This document shows, piece by piece, positions 1-6,463 of a DNA stretch of 9,398 nt; positions within the stretch are counted from its first letter, which is position 1, and each line of letters starts with the position of its first letter. The translations under genes and the position numbers were made by a program. Source of the stretch: Bacteroidales bacterium (GTDB taxonomy: Bacteria; Bacteroidota; Bacteroidia; Bacteroidales; Muribaculaceae); NCBI GenBank assembly GCA_004553095.1, contig SFMJ01000081.1:1-9398 (forward strand), given 5' to 3'. The notes under the pieces were generated by a model that had not been told where the DNA came from, searched no databases, and was given only the letters and a program-made list of their open reading frames with translations.

Positions 1-132
1 CGAACCGCTACCGATCTTGGCAGTCGCCTTATCTAAAATGGCTTGAGCACGTTGCGCCTGCATCAGACTGCCTGAGCATAATGCTACTACCACCAGCAGC
101 ACCTTCAATGCCAATAAGTTAATTCTTTTCAT
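1..132 (-). CDS. LolA-like outer-membrane lipoprotein carrier, N-terminal part (runs off window)
   Basis: Forty-four codons are present, starting with ATG at 132-130 and leaving the window at base 1. The protein opens with MKRINLLALK, a hydrophobic stretch rich in Leu and Val, and a small-residue region ending in MQAQ. This is a clean Sec signal peptide with probable cleavage near residue 26, so the product is exported to the periplasm. The mature start, with AQAILDKATAKIG, resembles the first helix of LolA-type carriers, which shuttle lipoproteins from the inner to the outer membrane. An A/G-rich AAGAGAAA precedes the ATG. It lies 62 nt downstream of ftsK on the same strand. An ftsK-lolA order is familiar in Bacteroidales, which is the main support for the name because almost all of the carrier fold is outside the window. 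The signal peptide is seen directly; the family call is inference from context. Confidence 0.72.
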   Translation of the reverse strand, partial: MKRINLLALKVLLVVVALCSGSLMQAQRAQAILDKATAKIGSGS

Positions 133-151
133 TTTCTCTTATTATTGGAGA

Positions 152-174
152 GTAAAATAACTTAATGTTATTAC
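152..174. repeat. AT-rich inverted repeat between ftsK and lolA
   Basis: GTAAAATAAC and GTTATTAC are inverted around TTAAT, giving eight pairs with one bulged base. It occupies the 62-nt gap after the ftsK stop. There is no GC core and no U-tract, so it is a weak hairpin at best. It may be an mRNA processing site or operator, or chance in AT-rich DNA. Confidence 0.3.
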
Positions 175-194
175 CTTATCCGGGGAGGGAAACA

Positions 195-1472
195 TCATAG
201 ATTGCAGAGAATATCTTCCAACCCCATCGGGTCAACCAAGACTGCTCTTGGTTTGCCACCTTGAGCTGCACCGACAACTCCGAGAGCCTCCAATTGATCC
301 ATAATACGGCCGGCGCGGTTGAATCCGATCTCGAATGTACGCTGCACGGCACTGGTGGAAGCCTTACCGGAATTGACCACCTGACGAGCCACCTCCACAA
401 GGAGAGGATCCTTCTCACCGATCGATCCGGAGGAAACGGGTGCGCCGCCACCATCACCGGAATCGATCAAGGGTTCGGGGAGGAGATATACCCCTTGAGG
501 ATAGGGTTGACGCGACACATAGTCGCATATCTTCTCCACTTCCGGTGTATCGATAAATGCACACTGCACACGCACCAATTCGGAGTTATTGAAGATAAGC
601 ATGTCACCCTTACCGATAAGATGCTGAGCACCGGTGGTATCGAGGATAGTCTTGGAGTCGACACCGGAAGTCACCTTGAAAGAGATACGAGCCGGGAAGT
701 TGGCTTTGATGATACCGGTGATGACATTGGTAGAGGGACGCTGAGTAGCCAGGATAACATGGATACCGACGGCGCGAGCCTTCTGAGCAAGACGAGCGAT
801 AGGCATCTCGACATTCTTGCCCGACACCATGATAAGATCGCCGAACTCATCGACTACAACGACGATATAGGGGAGATAGCGATGCCCCTCAGCCGGGTTG
901 AGTTTACACTCTCTGATTTTGTTGTTATACTCTTCGATGTTGCGGGTCTGTGCATTCTTGAGCAGGGTGTAGCGTTGCTCCATCTCGATACAGAGAGAAT
1001 TGAGTGTAGCCTCCACCTTTCCCATATCGGTGATAACCGGTTCATCCTCCTCGCCGGGGATACAAGCCAAATAATAGCGTTTCAACTTATTATAAAGGCT
1101 AAACTCCACCTGCTTGGGGTCGATCAGTACGAACTTCACTTCATGAGGAGCCTTGCAATAGAGCAGAGAGGCAATGATGGCATTCAGACCGACAGATTTA
1201 CCCTGACCTGTAGCACCTGCTACAAGGAGGTGGGGCATCTTGGCAAGGTCAGCGATATAGACATCATTGGAAATGGTAGATCCCAAGGCTATCGGCAGAT
1301 TGTAACGTGTTTCCTGATACTTCTTCGACTGGATTACAGTACGCATGGAGACAGTCTGCTTATCCTTGTTTGCCACCTCGATACCGACAGTACCCTTGCC
1401 CGGAATAGGTGCAATGATACGTACACCGATGGCAGAACGCGATATCATCGACAAGGCTGCGAATCTTGGCAA
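195..1472 (-). CDS. ftsK: FtsK C-terminal fragment: ATPase motor and gamma domain
   Basis: The open frame begins at ATG 1472, but its first 12 or so residues (MPRFAALSMI) are the wrong-frame reading of the conserved KIRSLVDD region. FtsK sequence proper starts at SAIGVRIIAPIPGKG. Walker A is GATGQGKS at residues 86-93 of this fragment. Walker B is VVVVDEFGD at 204-212, followed by the LATQRPS segment at 241-247. After a Pro/Gly linker (about 324-352), residues 353-414 form the gamma winged helix, with STSAVQRTFEIGFNRAGRI as its recognition helix region. That domain reads oriented chromosomal motifs and contacts XerD. The C-terminus is complete, with stop TGA at 197-195. This part carries all catalytic motifs but would lack a membrane anchor. 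Confidence 0.88.
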   Translation of the reverse strand: MPRFAALSMISRSAIGVRIIAPIPGKGTVGIEVANKDKQTVSMRTVIQSKKYQETRYNLPIALGSTISNDVYIADLAKMPHLLVAGATGQGKSVGLNAIIASLLYCKAPHEVKFVLIDPKQVEFSLYNKLKRYYLACIPGEEDEPVITDMGKVEATLNSLCIEMEQRYTLLKNAQTRNIEEYNNKIRECKLNPAEGHRYLPYIVVVVDEFGDLIMVSGKNVEMPIARLAQKARAVGIHVILATQRPSTNVITGIIKANFPARISFKVTSGVDSKTILDTTGAQHLIGKGDMLIFNNSELVRVQCAFIDTPEVEKICDYVSRQPYPQGVYLLPEPLIDSGDGGGAPVSSGSIGEKDPLLVEVARQVVNSGKASTSAVQRTFEIGFNRAGRIMDQLEALGVVGAAQGGKPRAVLVDPMGLEDILCNL

Positions 1473-1922
1473 TCTTTACACCTGTATCGGGCACGATCTC
1501 ATAGAGGGTGATAGTCGGACCGACAGTCGCCTCAATCTTGATGATAGGTATACCAAAATCGAGAAGGGTCTTCTCAATCTTGTGCTTATTTTCGATTTGC
1601 TCATCATTGTCGACGCTGACATGATTGCTACCCTCACGCAGCAGGTCGTATGGAGGGAACTTATACTTATTACCCTCATAGATATCCACTTCCGAGCGCA
1701 AGCGGCGAGAATTACCCTTGTCGATGCTATTGACATTCACCACCATCTTAGAGGGATTTTCACCCTGTTGATCGCCATTTTCACCGATTTCATCGACAAT
1801 TTCGGCAGTTTGAGGCTGATCGGCATTTTCTTCGATGGAATCGGAATTATTCCCTGTTACGACGCCATTATCTGACTGATTGTTATCCGCATCATCATCT
1901 ATACTATATTCAGCAAGCGACT
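1360..1922 (-). pseudogene. ftsK: FtsK middle segment in the shifted frame: acidic linker and start of motor domain
   Basis: This frame is open from just after the TGA at 1932-1930 to a stop at 1360. From about 1920 it reads an acidic, Asp/Glu/Asn/Gln-rich linker typical of FtsK. From about 1700 it reads conserved FtsK alpha-domain sequence, including FPPYDLL, IEATVGPTITLYEI and IAKIRSLVDDIA. True homology ends after DDIA (about 1438). The remainder to 1360 (FCHRCTYH and so on) is out-of-frame translation of motor sequence. The first ATG in this frame is at 1746, inside the linker, so nothing suggests it is an independent gene. Confidence 0.82.
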
Positions 1923-2852
1923 GATCGTCTCAAAGTTGAGATGAAGATCATCGGCAGTATCAATATTATCGGTGGCAGTCAGCTCGGTGGTTTCGCCGGC
2001 TTTAAGGTCATCGATACGTTCCTGCTCCTGCATTCTGCGGATTTCCTCCTCTTGCGCAGCGATGGCAGCGCGTCTTTCAGCCTCTTCGCGACGGCGCTCG
2101 ATTCTCTTGCGTCTTACTCGCAAGATCCACCTTACCACATCATTCAGACATATCACCACAAAGAGAGCCACCATGAAGAAACTGAGGAGCACCGCACCCG
2201 ACATGCCGATAAAGTTGATGATAAACTCATTGACATAAGTGCCATGATAACCGCCCCAATTCACCGGTGTATGGAGGCTATAGGTGACAAGACCTATGAT
2301 CAGAGAGACCGTGATTAAAGCCACGACGCACTTGATGGTGAAGTCGAGGACTCTGAGTTTCGGTTTGCCAATCATCACCTTCAGAGTCAGCGCCGCCAGC
2401 CAAAATATGATTACAAACGAACCGAGACCGAAGCCGCGATTGATAAGCAACTCGGAGAGACGAGCACCCCCTTCGCCGCCGGAGTTCGAGATACCCTTGG
2501 CAGCACCTACAGGAGAATCAGCGATAATCGACTGATCCTTGATACAGGAAGAGAAATAGCCGCAAAACGACAATGCCAGATATACGGTAAGACACCCCAA
2601 AAAGATACCGGCAAGAATCTTCGCCGAAGGGCTACTAAACCAAGCGATGAAACGGCTGATGGTTCCGGCGGAATCCTTCTTTACAGGCTTGGTCGTTTCC
2701 GGCTTGGCGGGGTTCGATTTGGTCGAGCCTTTTGACTTGCGCGACGAACGGGAAGAAGATCTCTTAGTAGTCGGTTGGGATTGCTCTACCACCTCCTCTT
2801 TTTGTTCCTCTTCACTATAATTTATTTCGGGGGAATAATTATCGTATGACAT
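1899..2852 (-). CDS. ftsK: FtsK N-terminal fragment: four-helix membrane domain
   Basis: This 317-residue open frame starts at ATG 2852. Residues 1-75 are polar and basic (runs of Ser, Arg and Lys). Hydrophobic helices lie at about 78-100, 141-161, 171-193 and 210-235, which is the FtsK 4TM anchor. Residues 245-285 are Arg/Glu-rich and look like a coiled coil. The last real residues are around DLHLNFETIS. After that the frame runs a few codons into an unrelated stop. The natural continuation (SLAEYSIDDD and so on) is open in the frame displaced by one base. On its own this product would be a membrane anchor without a motor. CTTAACTGATTAAG, a short palindrome, sits immediately before the start codon. 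Confidence 0.85.
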   Translation of the reverse strand: MSYDNYSPEINYSEEEQKEEVVEQSQPTTKRSSSRSSRKSKGSTKSNPAKPETTKPVKKDSAGTISRFIAWFSSPSAKILAGIFLGCLTVYLALSFCGYFSSCIKDQSIIADSPVGAAKGISNSGGEGGARLSELLINRGFGLGSFVIIFWLAALTLKVMIGKPKLRVLDFTIKCVVALITVSLIIGLVTYSLHTPVNWGGYHGTYVNEFIINFIGMSGAVLLSFFMVALFVVICLNDVVRWILRVRRKRIERRREEAERRAAIAAQEEEIRRMQEQERIDDLKAGETTELTATDNIDTADDLHLNFETISRLLNIV

Positions 2853-2888
2853 CTTAATCAGTTAAGTCATTTAAGCAGTTTACAAATG

Positions 2889-2896
2889 CAAATTTA
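2889..2896 (-). promoter_or_regulatory. Possible -7 element for ftsK
   Basis: TAAATTTG on the minus strand matches the Bacteroidota -7 consensus TAnnTTTG and lies 36 nt before the ftsK ATG. I do not see a good TTTG at the -33 distance, and the surroundings are AT-rich, so a chance match is possible. Confidence 0.4.
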
Positions 2897-2965
2897 AGAA
2901 AATATTATGATTTCATCGCAGTTTTTTGCCATAAAATTTCAAGAATTTAAATTTGCAACATATTT

Positions 2966-3045
2966 AGAGCGCGTTCCTTAAATTTTTGGGGTCGTAGAGG
3001 CGGATATTTTTGAGCAGATTTTGAAAGTCACAGCGGGCTCTTAGA
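2966..3045. repeat. 80-nt non-coding block with imperfect inverted ends (candidate dispersed repeat)
   Basis: Between the ldt stop (3048) and the AT-rich ftsK promoter region lies a block unlike its flanks, with GC-rich islands such as GGGGTCGTAGAGGCGG and CAGCGGGCTC. Its left end, AGAGCGCG, and the reverse complement of its right end, AGAGCCCG, agree at seven of eight positions. No ORF or strong U-tailed terminator is present. It could be a small repeat or MITE-like element, a 3' UTR structure of the ldt transcript, or chance. I cannot test copy number from one window. Confidence 0.35.
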
Positions 3046-3047
3046 GA

Positions 3048-4010
3048 TCAGATAGAGTCTGTCACTACATTCTCATGTGCAGGCGTTTCAACCACTGGTG
3101 CGGGCGTTGTAGCCACAGAGTCTACAGGCGCTGTCGAATTGTCTGTAGATTCATTTTTTGGGCTGAAATCCTTCTTTTCCGGGTTGACTTTCAAGGCCTT
3201 CTCCTTGTCGGACATGGCATATTTCGGATCTGTGGGGAAATAAGCGATGTCATAACCCTCTTCACGGTTGGCGGCTCTATCTCGTTTGCCGGGGAGAATG
3301 ATAACCGGCATGCCCGGTTCGACGAGTGGCACGAGTTCAAGGATCTGCTCATTGGTGATGCGGATACAACCATGGCTGGCTCTCGAGCCGATGGACCAAG
3401 GGGCGCAAGTGCCATGAATACCAATCTGAGAAGTGGCAGGGTTCTTGATACGGATGAAGCGAGGACCGAACTGCCCCTTCTTCTTAGACGTGTGACCATT
3501 ATCGTCGGTAAAGAGCCAATCGGTGCTATCGTAGATACCCTCGACAGAAAAAAAGCCTTCGGGAGTTCGGGAATCCGCCTTCTTGTGTTTGGTGCCGAAA
3601 TTCTTTGCACAAGCCATATCGTAAGCCTTCACCACCATGCCGTAAGAATCATAGAGGATGACACGCATACTTGCCTTATCGACAACGATAAACTTGGAAT
3701 ACTTGTCAAAAGCCTTGAAGAGTTTCTCTGCATACTCGGGGGTATGCTCCACGATCACCGGCAATATACCATCGGTATACTTATCGGAATCCTTGCCATT
3801 TTCGAGATAATCTCCGATTTCATCGGCATTTTTGAACTCATAACCCTCATCACCCGGAGCTAATTCCTTCTGAATTGCAGCACTGTCAGCCGCAACGCTG
3901 CTATCGATCGAATCGGAAGAGGAAGAATGTCCGGCTCCGCTACAACCGCTTAAAATAAGGGAAAGTCCCCAAAATAATGTTACAAAGCAAGAGGATTTGC
4001 AATTTCGCAT
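3048..4010 (-). CDS. L,D-transpeptidase lipoprotein (YkuD domain)
   Basis: The 320-residue product has an N-terminal signal ending in a lipobox, LSGC, with the lipidated Cys at 23. It is therefore a membrane-tethered periplasmic protein. Residues 24-50 are a Ser/Asp/Ala linker. The YkuD catalytic domain runs from about 105 to 236. It begins with FIVVDKASMRVILYD and contains GIHG (197-200) and SHGCIRI (212-218), with active-site Cys215 and His213. Enzymes of this family form 3-3 peptidoglycan cross-links or attach proteins to peptidoglycan. Their Cys catalysis explains why most beta-lactams other than carbapenems do not inhibit them. From about 245 a low-complexity tail rich in Pro, Ser, Thr and Val ends the protein; no peptidoglycan-binding repeat is visible. 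The residues after Cys23 (SGAGHSS) lack the acidic lipoprotein export signal used for surface display in Bacteroidota, so a periplasm-facing location is more likely. Which cross-linking or anchoring reaction it performs cannot be told from sequence. Confidence 0.9.
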   Translation of the reverse strand: MRNCKSSCFVTLFWGLSLILSGCSGAGHSSSSDSIDSSVAADSAAIQKELAPGDEGYEFKNADEIGDYLENGKDSDKYTDGILPVIVEHTPEYAEKLFKAFDKYSKFIVVDKASMRVILYDSYGMVVKAYDMACAKNFGTKHKKADSRTPEGFFSVEGIYDSTDWLFTDDNGHTSKKKGQFGPRFIRIKNPATSQIGIHGTCAPWSIGSRASHGCIRITNEQILELVPLVEPGMPVIILPGKRDRAANREEGYDIAYFPTDPKYAMSDKEKALKVNPEKKDFSPKNESTDNSTAPVDSVATTPAPVVETPAHENVVTDSI

Positions 4011-4057
4011 TAGTCAGAATGTTAGGTTATTAAATTTTAGGAAAATCGCACGAAATG

Positions 4058-4065
4058 CAAAGTTA
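4058..4065 (-). promoter_or_regulatory. -7 promoter element for the L,D-transpeptidase gene
   Basis: TAACTTTG on the minus strand is an exact TAnnTTTG match, 47 nt upstream of the ldt ATG. No clear -33 TTTG is seen at the usual spacing. The call rests on the exact core match and its position in a divergent intergenic region. Confidence 0.5.
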
Positions 4066-4171
4066 TAAAAAATTTTCATATACTGCCATAAAAGGGAATA
4101 CAATAATGTAAAAAATGTAGTTACCCATTATAAAATTGCACGATTATGCAGATTATATGGCGGGAATTTAT

Positions 4172-4179
4172 TATATTTG
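4172..4179 (+). promoter_or_regulatory. -7 promoter element for the small membrane protein-dxs operon
   Basis: TATATTTG matches TAnnTTTG and lies 93 nt before the ATG at 4266. Its surrounding 14 nt (TTATTATATTTGCT, 4168-4181) recur exactly at 7798-7811 in front of the methyltransferase gene. A TTTG at the -33 distance is not evident. Transcription would begin at about 4185, leaving a leader of roughly 80 nt. Confidence 0.6.
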
Positions 4180-4216
4180 CTTAATATTCCGGTTCGCAGG
4201 GACAGGGAGTCGGAGT

Positions 4217-4249
4217 ATGAACGACAAAAAGAACTACTATATCAACTAA
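4217..4249 (+). CDS. Possible 10-codon leader ORF upstream of the dxs operon
   Basis: ATG at 4217 opens MNDKKNYYIN followed by TAA at 4247-4249, ending 16 nt before the start of the next gene. It falls inside the predicted mRNA leader. CGGAG lies directly before the ATG, closer than a normal ribosome-binding site. The peptide has no recognisable function. It may be a translated leader that feeds ribosomes to the next start, or a chance ORF in A-rich DNA. Confidence 0.25.
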   Translation: MNDKKNYYIN

Positions 4250-4265
4250 AAAATTGACAAGAAAG

Positions 4266-4454
4266 ATGAAGAAATCCACCCTCTTCGGATTCATCGTTTT
4301 GGCGTTAGTCTATATCTGGTTAGCTTGGTTGATTCTCTCCAAGAGTAGTGTCACATTATATAATATTCTTCTCATAGTGATGGCAGGCATGATAATCTTC
4401 GTGCCTCTCTATCGCAAATACATGGTCAAGGAAGATAAAAATCGCAAGAAATGA
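4266..4454 (+). CDS. Small two-helix membrane protein of unknown function
   Basis: The 62-residue product starts MKKSTLFGFI. It contains two hydrophobic helices, about residues 7-25 and 32-50, separated by a short SKSSVTLYN turn, and ends in a strongly basic tail (KYMVKEDKNRKK). The short basic N-terminus and the Lys/Arg-rich C-terminus suggest both ends are cytoplasmic. A longer reading from TTG 4254 adds only four residues; I prefer the ATG at 4266 because MKK followed by a hydrophobic helix is a normal start. The stop overlaps the dxs start as ATGA (4451-4454), so the two are almost certainly co-transcribed and translationally coupled. I do not recognise a family. It could be a membrane partner or simply an operon hitchhiker. 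Confidence 0.75.
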   Translation: MKKSTLFGFIVLALVYIWLAWLILSKSSVTLYNILLIVMAGMIIFVPLYRKYMVKEDKNRKK

Positions 4455-6376
4455 TTCAAGAGAATATAGAATCCTCAAGCGCTACCTCCTCACGCTATCC
4501 TCTACTGAGCCGGATCAAGAGTCCCAAAGACCTCAAAGAGTTGGAAGTGACTCAACTCCCGGCAGTATGTGATGAGATCAGGAGTTATCTGATCGACAAT
4601 CTATCGACGAATCCGGGGCATTTCGGATCGAGCATGGGAGCAGTAGATATCATTGTGGCAATTCATTATGTATTTGACACTCCGCGAGATCGGGTAGTGT
4701 TCGATGTGGGACATCAGGCATACGCCCATAAGCTGCTGACCGGGCGTTTTGAGGCGTTTAAGAATCAGCGCAAGAAGAATGGTATCAGCGGTTTTCCATT
4801 CCCTTTTGAGAGCGAGTATGACACATTCATGTGCGGTCATGCCGGCAATTCGATATCTGCAGCACTCGGCATGGCGATCGCCGATATGAATACACCGGGC
4901 AATGAAGATCGCAAGACGGTAGCCCTCATTGGCGATGCCTCCATCAGCAATGGCATCGCATTCGAAGGCCTGAACAACACATCGCAGAATGACAACAATC
5001 TCCTTATCATACTCAACGACAATAACATGTCGATCGACGCCAATGTCGGTGCGCTGCATAAGTATCTCTCCGACATGTCGACGTCGGCGAGCTATAACCG
5101 TCTGAGATTCAAGCTCTACACTATGATGCGCAAGCATGGGCTCATCGCCGACAAGGGAAAGGGGCTGATGTTGCGTTTCAGCAATGCCTTGAAGTCGCTC
5201 GTGGCGCAACGTCAGAACATCTTCGACGGGCTTAACATTCGCTATTTCGGGCCATTCGATGGCAACGATGTGACGAAGGTGGTGAAAGTGCTGCGAGATA
5301 TCAAGGAGATGAAGGGACCACGTATCCTCCACCTGCACACCTGCAAGGGTAAGGGCTATGCCGCCGCCGAAGAGAATCCTGCACCTTGGCATGCCCCCGG
5401 CAAGTTCGACCCCGACACAGCCAAGCGCCAGTCGGAGAGTAAGAAGAATGACAACACTCCCCCGCTTTGGCAGAGAGTGTTCGGAGAGACATTGGTGGAG
5501 CTCGCCGAGAAGGATGAGTCTATAGTCGGCATCACAGCTGCCATGCCCTCCGGCACGTCGATGAACCTGATGTCGCAATTTCCCAACCGCATGTATGACG
5601 TCGGCATCTCCGAGGGGCATGCCGTGACCTTCGCCGGAGGTCTCGCCGTGGCAGGCAAGCGCCCCTTTGTGGCTATATACTCATCGTTCCTGCAACGCGG
5701 ATTTGACAATATCATCCATGATGTGTCTATCCAGGGACTCCCTGTGACCTTCTGCATCGACCGCGCCGGTATCGTCGGCGAGGATGGGGTCACCCACCAT
5801 GGCATGTTCGATATCCCCTACCTGCGTATCATCCCCGGGATGAAAGTTGCCGCACCGATGGATGCCGCTACCCTACGCAATATCATGTACTCTTCATTGT
5901 CGTGGAATGGTCCGCTATCCATCCGCTACCCACGTGGCAAGTGCAACACCACCGATTGGCACACCCCATTCAGTCCGATTAAGCCGGGTAAATCGCGACA
6001 ACTCGTCAACGATCTCCGGTCGAAGGTAGCCATCCTCTCCGTCGGGCCGATCGGTTATGAGGCTACAGAGGCTATCGACCAACTGAAGAAGAGGGATATA
6101 TATATCGATCATTACGACATGATATGGGTTAAGCCCTTGGATGAAGAGGCTTTGAGGCACATCGTGGGGCGCTACGAGAAGATTGTCACACTCGAAGATG
6201 GCATCGTGGCGGGGGGATTTGGCTCGGCAGTCGAGGAATGGATTGCTGCAAACGGGTATGAACTGCCGGTGGTCAGTCTTGGCATCAAAGATCACTGGGT
6301 GATGCAAGGAACAGTCGCCGAACTTCGCCACGACTGTGGCTACGACGCCGCAAGCATCGTCGAACTCCTGTCGTAA
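4451..6376 (+). CDS. dxs: 1-deoxy-D-xylulose-5-phosphate synthase
   Basis: This thiamine-diphosphate enzyme condenses pyruvate with glyceraldehyde 3-phosphate, releasing CO2. It is the first step of the MEP isoprenoid pathway; its product also feeds pyridoxal and thiamine synthesis. At 641 residues it is full length. The TPP domain (about 20-320) holds His57 in NPGHFGSS, DVGHQAYAHKLLTGR, and the Mg-TPP motif from GDASISNG (161-168) to LNDNN (188-192). The transketolase pyrimidine domain (about 338-500) holds catalytic Glu388 in ISEGHAVT, Arg416 in FLQRGFD, Asp445 and His449 in GEDGVTHHG, and Arg492 in IRYPRG. The C-terminal domain fills the rest. Known active-site residues are kept. The usual GDGALTGG is GDASISNG here and the N-terminal region is diverged, so this may be the second Dxs type that some Bacteroidales carry beside a more canonical copy. 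Its ATG overlaps the stop of the upstream small membrane protein. A strong hairpin follows. Confidence 0.93.
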   Translation: MIQENIESSSATSSRYPLLSRIKSPKDLKELEVTQLPAVCDEIRSYLIDNLSTNPGHFGSSMGAVDIIVAIHYVFDTPRDRVVFDVGHQAYAHKLLTGRFEAFKNQRKKNGISGFPFPFESEYDTFMCGHAGNSISAALGMAIADMNTPGNEDRKTVALIGDASISNGIAFEGLNNTSQNDNNLLIILNDNNMSIDANVGALHKYLSDMSTSASYNRLRFKLYTMMRKHGLIADKGKGLMLRFSNALKSLVAQRQNIFDGLNIRYFGPFDGNDVTKVVKVLRDIKEMKGPRILHLHTCKGKGYAAAEENPAPWHAPGKFDPDTAKRQSESKKNDNTPPLWQRVFGETLVELAEKDESIVGITAAMPSGTSMNLMSQFPNRMYDVGISEGHAVTFAGGLAVAGKRPFVAIYSSFLQRGFDNIIHDVSIQGLPVTFCIDRAGIVGEDGVTHHGMFDIPYLRIIPGMKVAAPMDAATLRNIMYSSLSWNGPLSIRYPRGKCNTTDWHTPFSPIKPGKSRQLVNDLRSKVAILSVGPIGYEATEAIDQLKKRDIYIDHYDMIWVKPLDEEALRHIVGRYEKIVTLEDGIVAGGFGSAVEEWIAANGYELPVVSLGIKDHWVMQGTVAELRHDCGYDAASIVELLS

Positions 6377-6402
6377 AAAACATCGTAAAATATATAAAAT
6401 AT

Positions 6403-6450
6403 GAGAAGAGCTGTGTCGCTTTTGGCAGACACAGCTCTTCTCCTTTTTAT
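6403..6450 (+). terminator. Intrinsic terminator between converging dxs and malic enzyme genes
   Basis: GAGAAGAGCTGTGTC (6403-6417) and its exact reverse complement (6428-6442) form a perfect 15-bp stem with a 10-nt loop, followed by CTTTTTAT. It starts 26 nt after the dxs stop. On the other strand the same hairpin lies 21 nt past the malic enzyme stop and is followed by an A/T-rich ATATTTTATATATTTTA, so it probably works in both directions. Confidence 0.9.
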
Positions 6451-6463
6451 GGATAAATGGGAT

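Larger units (their letters stand above)
195..2852 (-). pseudogene. ftsK: DNA translocase FtsK/SpoIIIE, interrupted by two frameshifts
   Basis: FtsK is a membrane-anchored hexameric DNA pump that acts at the division septum to segregate chromosome termini and activate XerCD recombination at dif. All its parts are here in order: a Ser/Lys-rich cytoplasmic N-terminus, four membrane helices, a charged coil and acidic linker, the alpha/beta RecA-like motor, and a C-terminal gamma winged helix. The whole locus spans about 885 codons, near the usual size. No single frame is open throughout. The N-terminal part stops at TAG 1901-1899. The linker and early motor continue in a second frame from about 1920. 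The rest of the motor and gamma return to the first frame from about 1438. Net changes of -1 and -8 (or equivalents) explain both shifts. No conserved part is missing apart from about three residues at the second shift. The gene is either a recent pseudogene or an intact gene damaged by sequencing or assembly error. Since ftsK is usually essential or important, I favour error or a very recent lesion. Confidence 0.88.

Noticed and set aside
261..1511. Long (416-codon) forward open frame opposite ftsK
   Set aside because: It lies antisense to conserved FtsK motor sequence and has no recognisable domain. Its openness comes from the codon bias of the real gene on the other strand.
1899..1945. Programmed ribosomal frameshift in ftsK
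   Set aside because: No slippery heptamer or adjacent stable hairpin is visible at either shift, and the second shift also loses conserved residues, which programmed shifting would not explain.
2948..2955. Forward-strand TAAATTTG as a promoter
   Set aside because: No forward gene follows for more than 1.2 kb. In this AT-rich stretch the match is probably chance.
4601..5620. Long (339-codon) reverse open frame opposite dxs
   Set aside because: It is entirely inside the conserved Dxs gene. The translation is His/Arg-rich and without domains, as expected of an antisense shadow.
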